From Kiloniellales bacterium (GTDB lineage: Bacteria > Pseudomonadota > Alphaproteobacteria > Kiloniellales > JAKSBE01): DNA of 40,661 nucleotides. Of this stretch, positions 15,336 through 23,278 are shown piece after piece. The DNA lies in contig JAKSBE010000129.1 in the NCBI GenBank assembly GCA_022361275.1, forward strand, positions 1 to 40,661, given 5' to 3'. The position numbers and the translations under genes are program-made. The first letter of the stretch is position 1, and each line of letters opens with the position of its first letter. The notes under the pieces were generated by a model. It saw nothing but the letters and a program-made list of their open reading frames with translations, ran no database searches and had not been told where the DNA came from.

Positions 15336-16412
15336 TCAAGACGGCTGGCCGTAGAGGTTCTTGTCGTGCTTCTCGACCACCCGGGCGAAGCGCCGGGCGA
15401 AGCGCTCGTCGGCCTTGGCCTTCTCCTCCAAGACCTTGCGGGCGAAGACGATGTTGTCCTCGTGGGCCTCCATCATGTCGGCGATACGCGACTGGGTCGC
15501 CGCGCCGATCGCCGCCATGGCGGCCTGGGCCTCCTTGTCGGTCCGGCTGCCGATCTCGTTGATCCGGTGCGCGACCTCCTGCTGCTGCGCGGTCTTCAGC
15601 GACTTGGTCAGGGCGTCGTAGAGCACCACCCGCTGCTTGGTGTCGGTCTGCAACTTGTTGATCAGGACCATCTGGGTCGCCGCCTGGTTCTGCAGCGAGT
15701 CGACCCAGGTCTTGCCCTTCTCGATGTACGTCTCCAGCGTCTGGGAACGCGCCAGGGTGACCTGCTCGGCCTGCACCAGCTCGTTGTGCCGGGCGTTGAG
15801 GTTGGCCAGCTCGGTCTCCAGCCGGGTCCGCTCGGCCGGGTCGGTCGCCATGGAGATGCGGTTTTCCAGGTCGATGATCTTGGGGTCCAGCGCCTGCAGC
15901 TCGGCGCGCAGGCCCTCGAGCTCGGCGACGGCCTGCTCGCGCTCGGCCAGGGTCTGCTCCAGGCGCGCCTCGACCTTGCCCTTCTGCTCGGTCAGGGTGA
16001 CGAGCTGGCGGTCCAGGATGGCGACGATGACGTCCGACTTGCTGATCAGGTCCTGCAGGTTGTCGTCGATGCTGGCGACCCGGATCCGCTCGGCCCGCAG
16101 GCTGTCCGCCTTGGCGCTGGAGAACCAGCCGACCATGGTCTCCCAGCCGGTCTTGTCGCGCATCGCCTCGAATTCCTTGGAGAAGCCGGCCGTGACCTCG
16201 TCCAGGCCGACGATCAGCTCGGCGATGTTGGCGTTCATGGCCTCGTTGTGCGTCTCGACGTCCTGCAGGCTGGCGTTCTCGATGTCGATGGGAAGGCTTT
16301 CCGCCTTGGCGACCGCGGTCTCCGCGAAGACCGACGTCACCGCCGCCGTGTTTTCCTGTGCGATCTTGATTTGTTCTTCGGCTTGGCGCACCGCGTTGTC
16401 GAAATCCTGCAT
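15336..16412 (-). CDS. Coiled-coil protein, TelA-like/'cell surface protein' type
   Basis: 358 residues, almost wholly alpha-helical, with a long heptad-rich middle (about 140-220: KVEARLEQTLAEREQAVAEL, LETELANLNARHNELVQAEQ). The well-conserved part reads IEKGKTWVDSLQNQAATQMV then LINKLQTDTKQRVVLYDALT, followed by RINEIG, and the end is RRFARVVEKHDKNLYGQ. Homologues I remember in alphaproteobacteria are labelled cell surface protein or toxic anion resistance-like, but I see no signal peptide, so a cytoplasmic or membrane-peripheral location is more likely. ATG 16412 is the start; upstream is a divergent region shared with the acyl-CoA ligase. It is probably the founding member of the ATPase cluster, now separated by a repeat insert. 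Confidence 0.8.
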   Translation of the reverse strand: MQDFDNAVRQAEEQIKIAQENTAAVTSVFAETAVAKAESLPIDIENASLQDVETHNEAMNANIAELIVGLDEVTAGFSKEFEAMRDKTGWETMVGWFSSAKADSLRAERIRVASIDDNLQDLISKSDVIVAILDRQLVTLTEQKGKVEARLEQTLAEREQAVAELEGLRAELQALDPKIIDLENRISMATDPAERTRLETELANLNARHNELVQAEQVTLARSQTLETYIEKGKTWVDSLQNQAATQMVLINKLQTDTKQRVVLYDALTKSLKTAQQQEVAHRINEIGSRTDKEAQAAMAAIGAATQSRIADMMEAHEDNIVFARKVLEEKAKADERFARRFARVVEKHDKNLYGQPS

Positions 16413-16494
16413 GGATCAAACCTGTCCTGTCGCCCCAAGAAACAAACCCACACTGGGAATATGGGCGAGTTCCGAAGTCATTTCATCAAGAATT

Positions 16495-16528
16495 GAAGGC
16501 GCGGCTAAGATGCAGCCAAGGCGCCTTC
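16495..16528. repeat. Nested hairpin in the divergent promoter region
   Basis: GAAGGCGC (16495-16502) pairs with GCGCCTTC (16521-16528), with an inner GGCT/AGCC stem around AAGATGC. It lies between two divergent genes and could be a leader hairpin or an operator. No T-run is present. Confidence 0.5.
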
Positions 16529-16620
16529 CAGGCGCGCGACCCACTTTTCCCTGCCCGTCCGGGCGCTAGAATGCAGCAAAACCTTTGCGCGAGCATGAAA
16601 CGATGCGGAGGCTGCGAAGC

Positions 16621-18276
16621 GTGACCCAGGACCCGACCGCGGGCGCCAAGCCCTATGAGACCGATCTGGACAAGACGCCGGCAAACTATGCACCGCTGTC
16701 GCCCCTGAGCTTCCTGCCCCGCGCCGCCGCGGTCTTCCCCGAGCGCACGGCCGTGGTCCACGGCGCCGAGCGGCGGACCTGGGCCGAGGCCTACGCCCGC
16801 TGCCGGCGCCTGGCTTCGGCCCTGGCCCGGCGCGGGATCGGCAAGGGCGACACGGTCGCGGTCATGGCCCCCAACACCCCGCCGATGTGGGAGGCGCACC
16901 ATGGCGTGCCCATGGCCGGCGCGGTGCTCAACGCCCTCAACGTCCGCCTGGACGCCGCCGCCATCGCCTTCATCCTGGCGCACGGCGAGGCCAAGGCCCT
17001 GATCACCGACACCGAGTTCGCGCCGGTCATCAAGGAAGCCCTGGCCCGGCTCGGCCGCGAGATCCTGGTGATCGACGTCGACGATCCCCAGGGACCCCAT
17101 GGACCTGGGGGTGGGGAGCGCCTGGGCGGGATCGACTACGAGGCCTTCCTGGCCGAGGGCGATCCCGACTTCGCCTGGGCCCCGCCCGGCGACGAGTGGG
17201 ACGCGATCGCCCTCAACTACACCTCCGGCACCACCGGCAACCCCAAGGGCGTGGTCTACCACCACCGGGGCGCCTACCTGAACGCCCTGGGCAACGTCCT
17301 GGTCTGGGGCATGGCGCCGCACCCGGTCTACCTCTGGACCCTGCCGATGTTCCACTGCAACGGCTGGTGCTTCCCCTGGACCATCACCGCGCTGGCCGGG
17401 ACCCACGTCTGCCTGCGCCGGGTCGAGGCCGGGGCGATCTACCGGGCCTTCGCCGAGGAAGGCGTGACCCACCTCTGCGGCGCGCCCATCGTGATGCAGA
17501 TGATCCTCGGCGCCACGGATGAGCAGCGCGCCGCCTTCCCGCAGCGGGTCGAGATGATGACCGCGGCCGCGCCGCCGCCGGCCACGGTCCTGGCCGCGAT
17601 GGAACAGCAGGGCATCAAGGTGACCCACGTCTACGGCCTGACCGAGGTCTACGGCCCGGCCGTGGTCTGCGCCTGGCACGAGGCCTGGGACGGCCTGCCG
17701 ATCGAGGAGCAGGCCGCGCTCAAGGCCCGCCAGGGCGTCAACTACCCGGTGCTGGAGGGCCTGATGGTCGCCGACGCCGAGACCCTGGCGCCGGTGCCCC
17801 GGGACGGCGAGACCCTGGGCGAGGTCTTCCTGCGCGGCAACATCGTCATGAAGGGCTACCTGAAGAACCCTTCAGCCAGCGAGGCGGCCTTCAAGGGCGG
17901 CTGGTTCCACAGCGGCGACCTTGGGGTCTGGCACCCCGACGGCTACGTCGAGCTCAAGGACCGCTCCAAGGACATCATCATCTCGGGCGGCGAGAACATC
18001 TCCTCGATCGAGGTCGAGGGCGTGCTCTACAAGCACCCGGCGGTGGCCCTGGCCGCCGTCGTCGCCAAGCCGGACGAGAAGTGGGGCGAGACCCCCTGCG
18101 CCTTCGTCGAGCTGAAGCCCGGCGCCTGCGCCAGCGCCGAGGAGATCGTCGCCTTCTGCCGCGACAACCTGGCCCACTTCAAGTGCCCCCGCCACGTCGT
18201 CTTCGGCGAGCTGCCCAAGACCTCGACCGGCAAGATCCAGAAGTTCGTGCTGAGGGAGCAGGCGGAGGCGGTCTGA
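16621..18276 (+). CDS. Medium/long-chain acyl-CoA ligase, DmdB-like
   Basis: An AMP-forming ligase of 551 residues. The early block YETDLDKTPANYAPLSPLSF, the ATP motif YTSGTTGNPKGV followed by YHHRGAYLNALGN, and LPMFHCNGWCFPWT are characteristic of the branch that includes methylmercaptopropionate-CoA ligase (DmdB) and medium-chain fatty acyl-CoA synthetases. HVYGLTEVYGP is the A5 motif, KDIIISGGENISSIEVE the A8 hinge, and PKTSTGKIQKFVLRE carries the catalytic lysine. It activates a carboxylic acid with ATP and CoA for beta-oxidation; the exact acid cannot be read off. The frame opens at TTG 16585, but GTG 16621 has GGAGG ten bases upstream and matches family starts. It stands alone. Confidence 0.88.
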   Translation: MTQDPTAGAKPYETDLDKTPANYAPLSPLSFLPRAAAVFPERTAVVHGAERRTWAEAYARCRRLASALARRGIGKGDTVAVMAPNTPPMWEAHHGVPMAGAVLNALNVRLDAAAIAFILAHGEAKALITDTEFAPVIKEALARLGREILVIDVDDPQGPHGPGGGERLGGIDYEAFLAEGDPDFAWAPPGDEWDAIALNYTSGTTGNPKGVVYHHRGAYLNALGNVLVWGMAPHPVYLWTLPMFHCNGWCFPWTITALAGTHVCLRRVEAGAIYRAFAEEGVTHLCGAPIVMQMILGATDEQRAAFPQRVEMMTAAAPPPATVLAAMEQQGIKVTHVYGLTEVYGPAVVCAWHEAWDGLPIEEQAALKARQGVNYPVLEGLMVADAETLAPVPRDGETLGEVFLRGNIVMKGYLKNPSASEAAFKGGWFHSGDLGVWHPDGYVELKDRSKDIIISGGENISSIEVEGVLYKHPAVALAAVVAKPDEKWGETPCAFVELKPGACASAEEIVAFCRDNLAHFKCPRHVVFGELPKTSTGKIQKFVLREQAEAV

Positions 18277-18300
18277 GCCGGCCGAAAGCCCTCCCCTTCG

Positions 18301-18369
18301 ACGTACGCGGACCCTCCTTCCTGACGTACGCAGGCTCTCCCTCTCCACGTACGCCAGTCCTCCCTCCCG
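18301..18369. repeat. Three 23-bp imperfect tandem repeats headed by ACGTACGC
   Basis: ACGTACGC occurs at 18301, 18324 and 18347, exactly 23 bases apart. Each is followed by a pyrimidine-rich CTCC-containing tail that varies between copies. The array lies 25 bases past the ligase stop. Confidence 0.75.
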
Positions 18370-18392
18370 CTGACACGCCCGGACTTGATCCC

Positions 18393-18619
18393 AGGGTCCT
18401 TGCCGAAGGCAAAGCCCGCGCTATCCATAGTGCCGCGGCACGATGGATGCCCGGATCAAGTCCGGGCATGACGGCGGGGTATCCGGGCATGACAGCGGTG
18501 TATGGAGGCTGTCTCCGCTCCTCCGCTGTCATCACCGGGCTCGACCCGGTGATCCATGGCGGCCGCAAGCATCCGGCCTCGAGGGGGATGCCGCGGGCTT
18601 TGCCTTCGGCAAGGACCCT
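18393..18619. repeat. Composite palindromic element with 28-bp inverted ends
   Basis: The 28 bases at 18393-18420 (AGGGTCCTTGCCGAAGGCAA...) return exactly inverted at 18592-18619. Inside are two smaller perfect hairpins: ATGCCCGGA-TCAAG-TCCGGGCAT (18447-18469) and TCACCGGG-CTCGA-CCCGGTGA (18532-18552). The whole has the shape of a non-autonomous mobile element built from smaller REP-like units. No gene lies in 18277-18738. Confidence 0.8.
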
Positions 18620-18738
18620 GAGGTAAAGCCCGGCTATGTCAGCAGAGTGACGTCTCGGCCGGCCTGAGGCCTGTTTCCCCTGCGCGGCGCCTGGGCTATA
18701 CCCTGGTCGCGGTTCCAACCAGGAAGGCAGGCGGCGCA

Positions 18739-19152
18739 ATGGACGCGGTGCTTCAGAGCTTCTTCACCGGGTTTCCGACCCTGATCTCCCACTTCGCGAT
18801 CACCACCGCGATGCTCGCCGTCGGCGTGGTGGCCTATGTCTGGATCACGCCGCACCGGGAGTTCCGGCTGATCCGCGAGGGCAACGTCGCGGCGGCGGTC
18901 TCGCTCTCCGGCGCGATCCTGGGCATCGGCCTGCCCCTGGCGGTCTGCATGGCCAACAGCGTCAGCGAGTGGGACATCCTGATCTGGGGCGCGCTGACCC
19001 TGGTGATCCAGCTGGTCGCCTTCAAGGCCGCCGACCTGATCCTGCGCGACCTGCCGGCGCGCATCGAGGCCGGGGAGATCGGCCCGGCCCTGGTCCTGGT
19101 GGCGGTCAAGCTGGCGGTCGCCGCCATCAACGCGGCGGCGGTCTCGGGCTGA
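18739..19152 (+). CDS. DUF350 (YjfL-type) membrane protein
   Basis: 137 residues forming four membrane helices in two similar halves, the DUF350 pattern. The first half contains HREFRLIREGNVAAAVSLSG followed by AILGIGLPLAV, and the second AFKAADLILRDLPARIEAGE, the conserved polar repeats of the family; then comes a final hydrophobic helix. DUF350 proteins sit in the inner membrane and have no proven function. GGAAGGCAGGCGGCGCA precedes the ATG at 18739. The next gene, a serine protease, begins 9 bases after the stop, so the two are co-transcribed. That pairing suggests an envelope role. Confidence 0.85.
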   Translation: MDAVLQSFFTGFPTLISHFAITTAMLAVGVVAYVWITPHREFRLIREGNVAAAVSLSGAILGIGLPLAVCMANSVSEWDILIWGALTLVIQLVAFKAADLILRDLPARIEAGEIGPALVLVAVKLAVAAINAAAVSG

Positions 19153-19161
19153 TCCCGGGCG

Positions 19162-20064
19162 ATGTACGGCCGGATCCTGCTGCTGCTGGTCTGCCTGACG
19201 GCGGTCTCGCTGTTCATGGAGTTCGCCGAGCAAGGCCGCCAGCTCCAGCCGCCGCGCGAAGCCGCCGCGCCGCCCGCCCCACCCATCGTCGCCGAGGCCG
19301 AGCGGCGCCCGCAACGGCCGGACCGAGCCGCCCTGCCCGGCCCGTCGCGCCGCGATCCAGTACTCAGGCTGAGCGACTCCGACCCCTGCGCCAAGTCCTG
19401 CTCGGGCACCGCCTTCGCCATCGACGACCGGGGCCACTGGCTGACCGCGCGCCACGTGGTCAAGGGCTGCGGCAAGGTCGCCCTGCAGACCGGCCCGCGG
19501 CAGGCGGTCCGGGTGACGGAGATCGTGTCCCATCCCCGCGCCGACGTCGCGCTGCTCAAGACCGGGCTCAACGCGCCGGCCTTGCCGCTGACCTCGGGCC
19601 CGCTGTTCAAGGGCCAGGACGGCTTCCACCTGGGCTTCCCGCGGGGCGAGCCAGGCGACGTCTACGGCGAGTTGATGGGCCGGGTCAAGGTGCGCAGCCG
19701 GCGTTACGCCGAGCCGGGCATCCTCTGGGCCGAGATCGACCGCGCGCCGCGCAACGACCTGCCCCTGGGCGGGCTCTCCGGCGGCCCGGTGCTGACTTCG
19801 GAGGGGGCGGTCGTGGGAGTCGCCATCGCCGCCTCGCCGCGGCGCGGCCGGGTGACCTCGGCGGCGCCCCGCTCCCTGGCCGAGGTCTTGGCCCGGGCCG
19901 AGGTCGCCATCGCCGAGGCCGCGCCCCAGGACCTGGACGAGGTCAAGGTCGCGCCCTCGAACTACGCCGGCTACGGCGACCACCTGCGCGCGCGGCTGAG
20001 CGTCGCCAAGGTCCTCTGCTGGGGCGAGGGTACAGAAAGGCGTCGCCGCCCACCGCTACGCTAG
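19162..20064 (+). CDS. Trypsin-like serine protease, membrane-anchored or secreted
   Basis: 300 residues. An N-terminal hydrophobic segment (ILLLLVCLTAVSLFMEF) acts as signal anchor or signal peptide, followed by a proline/alanine-rich linker to about residue 70. The protease domain has the full catalytic triad: H98 in LTARHVVKGC, D128 in SHPRADVALLK and S206 in GGLSGGPV, the order and contexts seen in S1 peptidases such as the DegP group. Cysteines at 76, 80 and 103 may form disulfides, fitting a periplasmic site. No PDZ domain follows. It is translationally close to DUF350. The extreme C-terminus (GTERRRRPPLR) looks non-native and may reflect a drifted stop. The substrate is unknown. Confidence 0.82.
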   Translation: MYGRILLLLVCLTAVSLFMEFAEQGRQLQPPREAAAPPAPPIVAEAERRPQRPDRAALPGPSRRDPVLRLSDSDPCAKSCSGTAFAIDDRGHWLTARHVVKGCGKVALQTGPRQAVRVTEIVSHPRADVALLKTGLNAPALPLTSGPLFKGQDGFHLGFPRGEPGDVYGELMGRVKVRSRRYAEPGILWAEIDRAPRNDLPLGGLSGGPVLTSEGAVVGVAIAASPRRGRVTSAAPRSLAEVLARAEVAIAEAAPQDLDEVKVAPSNYAGYGDHLRARLSVAKVLCWGEGTERRRRPPLR

Positions 20065-20216
20065 GCGGCTTGTCGGATAGGCCGGAGTCTGGCGGCCGAG
20101 ACCGGGAGCGGTTCAGATCGATCCGACCTGAGCCGAATTCTCGATCCCCTTCAACGAGTTGGAGGCTGGTCCGGACGCCGCGGCCTTGCGCCGTGACGCG
20201 ACCAGGCCCCGGGCCG

Positions 20217-20387
20217 TCAGGCGGGAGTGCCGAACTTGGCGATTTCGTCCTTGATCCTCAGCTTCTCGCGCTTAAGTTCGGCGAGATGCAGGTCATCGGG
20301 GTGAGGACGCTGATTCTCCTCGTCGATTTCCTGGTCGAGAGCGGCATGCTTTGCGCGCAGGGCGCGGACGTGATCGTCCATGGACAT
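20217..20387 (-). CDS. YdcH/DUF465 family small protein
   Basis: 56 residues starting MSMDDHVRALRAKHAALDQE. It then reads EENQRPHPDDLHLAELKREK and KLRIKDEIAKFG, the two-helix hairpin of DUF465 proteins. They are small, charged, cytoplasmic and of unknown function. The frame is open back to 20468, but the start at 20387 gives the normal family N-terminus and has GGGAG about ten bases upstream. It is divergent from ubiX. A second member lies at 25043-25249. Confidence 0.85.
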   Translation of the reverse strand: MSMDDHVRALRAKHAALDQEIDEENQRPHPDDLHLAELKREKLRIKDEIAKFGTPA

Positions 20388-20497
20388 TCGGTCACAACTC
20401 CCTTTGCAAGGTTTCACGAAAGCTTCATGGTAGTCCCACAAACCCGTCTTTGCCAAGTGATGGCACAACCCGTGGCTGCGGATCGGCAGGCCGTGCC

Positions 20498-21118
20498 ATG
20501 AGCGCCTCCCAGCGCCTGATCGTCGGCCTCAGCGGCGCCTCCGGCGTGATCTACGGCCTGCGGTTGCTGGAGGCCCTGCGGCCGCTGCCGGTCGAGAGCC
20601 ACCTGGTGGTCAGCAAGGCGGCGGAGCTGACCCTGGCCTACGAGACCGACCGCAAGCTGGCCGAGGTCCAGGCCCTGGCCGACGTCTGCCACCCGGTCGC
20701 CGACGTCGGCGCGCCGATTGCCAGCGGCTCCTTCCGGACCCTGGGCATGGTGATCGCGCCCTGCTCGGTGAAGTGCATGGCCGAGATCGCCACCGGGGTC
20801 ACCTCGACCCTGCTGACCCGCGCCGCCGACGTGGTCCTGAAGGAACGGCGGCCGCTGGTCCTGATGGTCCGCGAGACGCCGCTGCACAGCGGCCACCTGC
20901 GCAACCTCCTGGCCCTGTCCGAGATGGGCGCGGTGATCGCGCCGCCGGTGCCGGCCTTCTACACCAACCCGGAGAGCATCGACGACATCGTCGACCAGTC
21001 GGTCGGCCGGGTCCTGGACCACTTCGGCCTGGACAGCGGCAAGGTCCGCCGCTGGGGCGAGCCGGAAGCCGACGGCCGCCGCCCGGTCCGTGCGCTCAAG
21101 CGCGCCAAGCGGGACTAG
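20498..21118 (+). CDS. ubiX: Flavin prenyltransferase UbiX
   Basis: 206 residues with the UbiX signature: N-terminal LIVGLSGASGVIYGLRLLEA (FMN-binding loop with GASG), IASGSFRTLGMVIAPCSVKC, TRAADVVLKERRPLVLMVRE and a late PAFYTNPESIDDIVDQSVGR. UbiX joins dimethylallyl phosphate to reduced FMN to make the prenylated FMN that UbiD-type decarboxylases need, chiefly for ubiquinone synthesis. Length and motif order are normal. The start at ATG 20498 begins just before the core; an upstream extension to 20351 in frame has no family resemblance. No ubiD is seen in this window. COQ9 and an ABC1 kinase, also ubiquinone-related, lie elsewhere in the window. Confidence 0.95.
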   Translation: MSASQRLIVGLSGASGVIYGLRLLEALRPLPVESHLVVSKAAELTLAYETDRKLAEVQALADVCHPVADVGAPIASGSFRTLGMVIAPCSVKCMAEIATGVTSTLLTRAADVVLKERRPLVLMVRETPLHSGHLRNLLALSEMGAVIAPPVPAFYTNPESIDDIVDQSVGRVLDHFGLDSGKVRRWGEPEADGRRPVRALKRAKRD

Positions 21119-21166
21119 CCTCCACCCGAACCGCGACGCTGAGGACTGAAGGTACATCAGCACCGG

Positions 21167-23128
21167 CTAGCCGTCCGGCAGGCTGCTGAGGGCCTGCTCG
21201 GCGTGGGGATGGCCGTGCTCGGCGGCCTTGGCGATGAGCTCGCGGCCCCGGCCCTTGTTCTGCGGGATATGGCGGCCGGTGTAGAGCAGGGCCCCGAGCC
21301 GGAAATAGCCTTCCGGGCTCTCCTGGCCGATGGCGGTCTCCAGGAGGCGGAGGCCCGCGTCGGTGTTCTTCGGCACGCCCAGTCCGAAGACGTACTTCTC
21401 GCCGAGCGCCGCCAGGGCGTCGCCATGGCCCTGCTCGGCGGCGCGGCGCAGCCAGTCCGTGCCCTGCTCGAAGTTCTGGAGCCCCGGCAGGAAGCCGTGG
21501 AAGACGATGGTTCCGAGGTCGTACTGCGCCGCCGAATCGCCCGCCCGCGCGCGCTCGAAGCACTCCCGCAGCGCGACCGGGGCCGGAACCTCGTGGAAGC
21601 GCGCGCCGCAGCGGCCGAGCACGGGGATCCAGTCGGGCAGCACGCGGCGGCGCCAGTTCTCGGGCCTGGGCTCGCTGACCGCGTGGCACCAGCCCATGTT
21701 CTCGCGGATCCGCTTGGGCAGGGGGTGCGACAGGGCGCAGTCGCCGTCCGCCCGGCAGACCTCGAGGTAGCGCCTCAGCGCATCGACCGCCCAGCAGTCG
21801 CCCTCGGCGTAGAGCGCGCCGGCCAGGCCCAGCCAGGCGTTGGAGCTTTCGGGCGCAAGCTCGGTCGCGCGCTTGAAGTGCCGCTTGGCCGGGCCCGGCG
21901 CGAAGCGCGACAGCCAGTGGTTGCCGATGGCGTGCTGCAGCCGGAAATCCCTCCCGGCGAAGGCCTCGGCGGACTGAAGGTCCCGCAGCCGGCCCTCGAA
22001 GTGGTCGAGATAGCCCTGGATGTCGCCGGCTTCGCCGCGGCGCCGGCCCATGTCGTCGTGGAACCGGGCCCGGTCCCTCAGGTTCGAGGGCTCCAGGGGA
22101 TCCAGGACGATCGCGCGGTCGTAGGCCGCCTCGGCCTGCGCGTCGCGCTTCAGGCGATGGAGCAGATCGGCCTTCTGCATCTGCAGATAGGGCGCCTGGG
22201 CCTCCAGCTGGAGCGCGGCGACGTAAGGCAGGTCGGGATCGAGGCCGAGGGCGGTGTCGACATCGGCGAGAGCGAGCGCAAGGTCGCCGCGGCGGTCGTG
22301 GATGTCGGCCCGCTTTGAATAGCGGTAGGCGGTGGGCTGGATCTCGATCGCCCGGTTGATCAGGCGCAGCGCATCCGGCAGCAGCACGCTGCGATAGAGC
22401 GCCTCCCCGGCATCGGCGCGTTTCTGCAAGGTCTGCGACGCCAGGGAGGATTCGCGATAGCCCTCGATGAAGGCGAAGCGCGGATCCCCGCCGTGGAGGG
22501 CCCGCAGGCCGTCCAGATAGGCCTCGAACTCGGCCTGCGAGCCGCCGCCGTTCGCCGGATCCAGCGCCTGCAGATGGGTCGCATGGATCAGGGGGGCGTC
22601 CGGCACGGCTTCCAGGCCGATCCGGCGGATCTCGGCCGCTTCCTTCCAGTTGCCCAGGTGCTGGGCCATGCTCAGGAGATAGGCGTAGGCGATCTCGATC
22701 CCCGGCTCCATCCTGAGCGCCGTGGAGAGGTCGTCGATCGCCAGGCCGTAGTAAGCGCGCATCTCCTCGAAGCCCCGGTGGCTGCGGCTCAGGACCCCGA
22801 GATGCCGGTAGTGTACGCCCCGCGCCAGCCGCGCGACGAAGGACTCCGGCTTGCGCCCGACCCAGGCCGTCAGCCGTTCGAGGTTTCGCGGTTCGGAGTG
22901 CCGAAAGGCGAAGAAGCCGGTCAGGCGGTCGGGCGATCCGCCCGCGGCGGGCCGGTACCAGGCTTCCAGGCGGTCGAACTCGCCGGCCTGGAGCGCGGCG
23001 ATGATGCTCAGCTTGTCCTCAGGCCGCTCCGTCGCGTCCTTCCGGTCCTCCGCCGGGCAGCCCGCGGCCGTCCCGGCGATCGCTACGCAGAGCAGAAACC
23101 GTGCCGCGAAACCGGCGCCGCCCGCCAC
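21167..23128 (-). CDS. TPR and Sel1-repeat lipoprotein, DUF4034-like N-terminus
   Basis: 653 residues. The N-terminus carries a signal sequence ending AIAGTAAGC, a probable though imperfect lipobox, so the protein is likely lipidated and periplasmic. The first part (RLEAWYRPAAGG..., LERLTAWVGRKPESF, ARGVHYRHLG) resembles DUF4034. Then come tetratricopeptide-like pairs (AYRYSKRADIHDRRGDLALA; LDPLEPSNLRDRARF), and near the end Sel1-like repeats (GDSAAQYDLGTIVFHG, GHGDALAALGEKYVFGLGV, ESPEGYFRLGALLYTGR). These are protein-interaction scaffolds. The frame opens at TTG 23218, but GTG 23128 has a run of seven G about 6 bases upstream and starts right at the signal peptide. It is monocistronic. Confidence 0.78.
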   Translation of the reverse strand: MAGGAGFAARFLLCVAIAGTAAGCPAEDRKDATERPEDKLSIIAALQAGEFDRLEAWYRPAAGGSPDRLTGFFAFRHSEPRNLERLTAWVGRKPESFVARLARGVHYRHLGVLSRSHRGFEEMRAYYGLAIDDLSTALRMEPGIEIAYAYLLSMAQHLGNWKEAAEIRRIGLEAVPDAPLIHATHLQALDPANGGGSQAEFEAYLDGLRALHGGDPRFAFIEGYRESSLASQTLQKRADAGEALYRSVLLPDALRLINRAIEIQPTAYRYSKRADIHDRRGDLALALADVDTALGLDPDLPYVAALQLEAQAPYLQMQKADLLHRLKRDAQAEAAYDRAIVLDPLEPSNLRDRARFHDDMGRRRGEAGDIQGYLDHFEGRLRDLQSAEAFAGRDFRLQHAIGNHWLSRFAPGPAKRHFKRATELAPESSNAWLGLAGALYAEGDCWAVDALRRYLEVCRADGDCALSHPLPKRIRENMGWCHAVSEPRPENWRRRVLPDWIPVLGRCGARFHEVPAPVALRECFERARAGDSAAQYDLGTIVFHGFLPGLQNFEQGTDWLRRAAEQGHGDALAALGEKYVFGLGVPKNTDAGLRLLETAIGQESPEGYFRLGALLYTGRHIPQNKGRGRELIAKAAEHGHPHAEQALSSLPDG

Positions 23129-23278
23129 GATGCGCCCCCCCTTTTGCAACCATCCCCAAGAGCCCGACCTTCGATGCTCTCCCCGGAGAGTTGCGAAAAC
23201 TTTAAGCATACAATTCAAGAGATTATGCCCACGGCGCGGCGGCCGCCGGCCCGGCCTCCGCCAGTCGGCTTCAGGCGG

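Noticed and set aside
15366-16496. 376-codon plus-strand ORF
   Set aside because: Antisense to the coiled-coil gene, whose conserved blocks and helical pattern make it the real frame.
16486-17679. 397-codon minus-strand ORF
   Set aside because: Antisense to the acyl-CoA ligase, which carries every AMP-ligase motif.
18301-18619. CRISPR-like array
   Set aside because: The repeats are tandem without spacers or are inverted pairs. There is no regular repeat-spacer pattern and no cas gene nearby.
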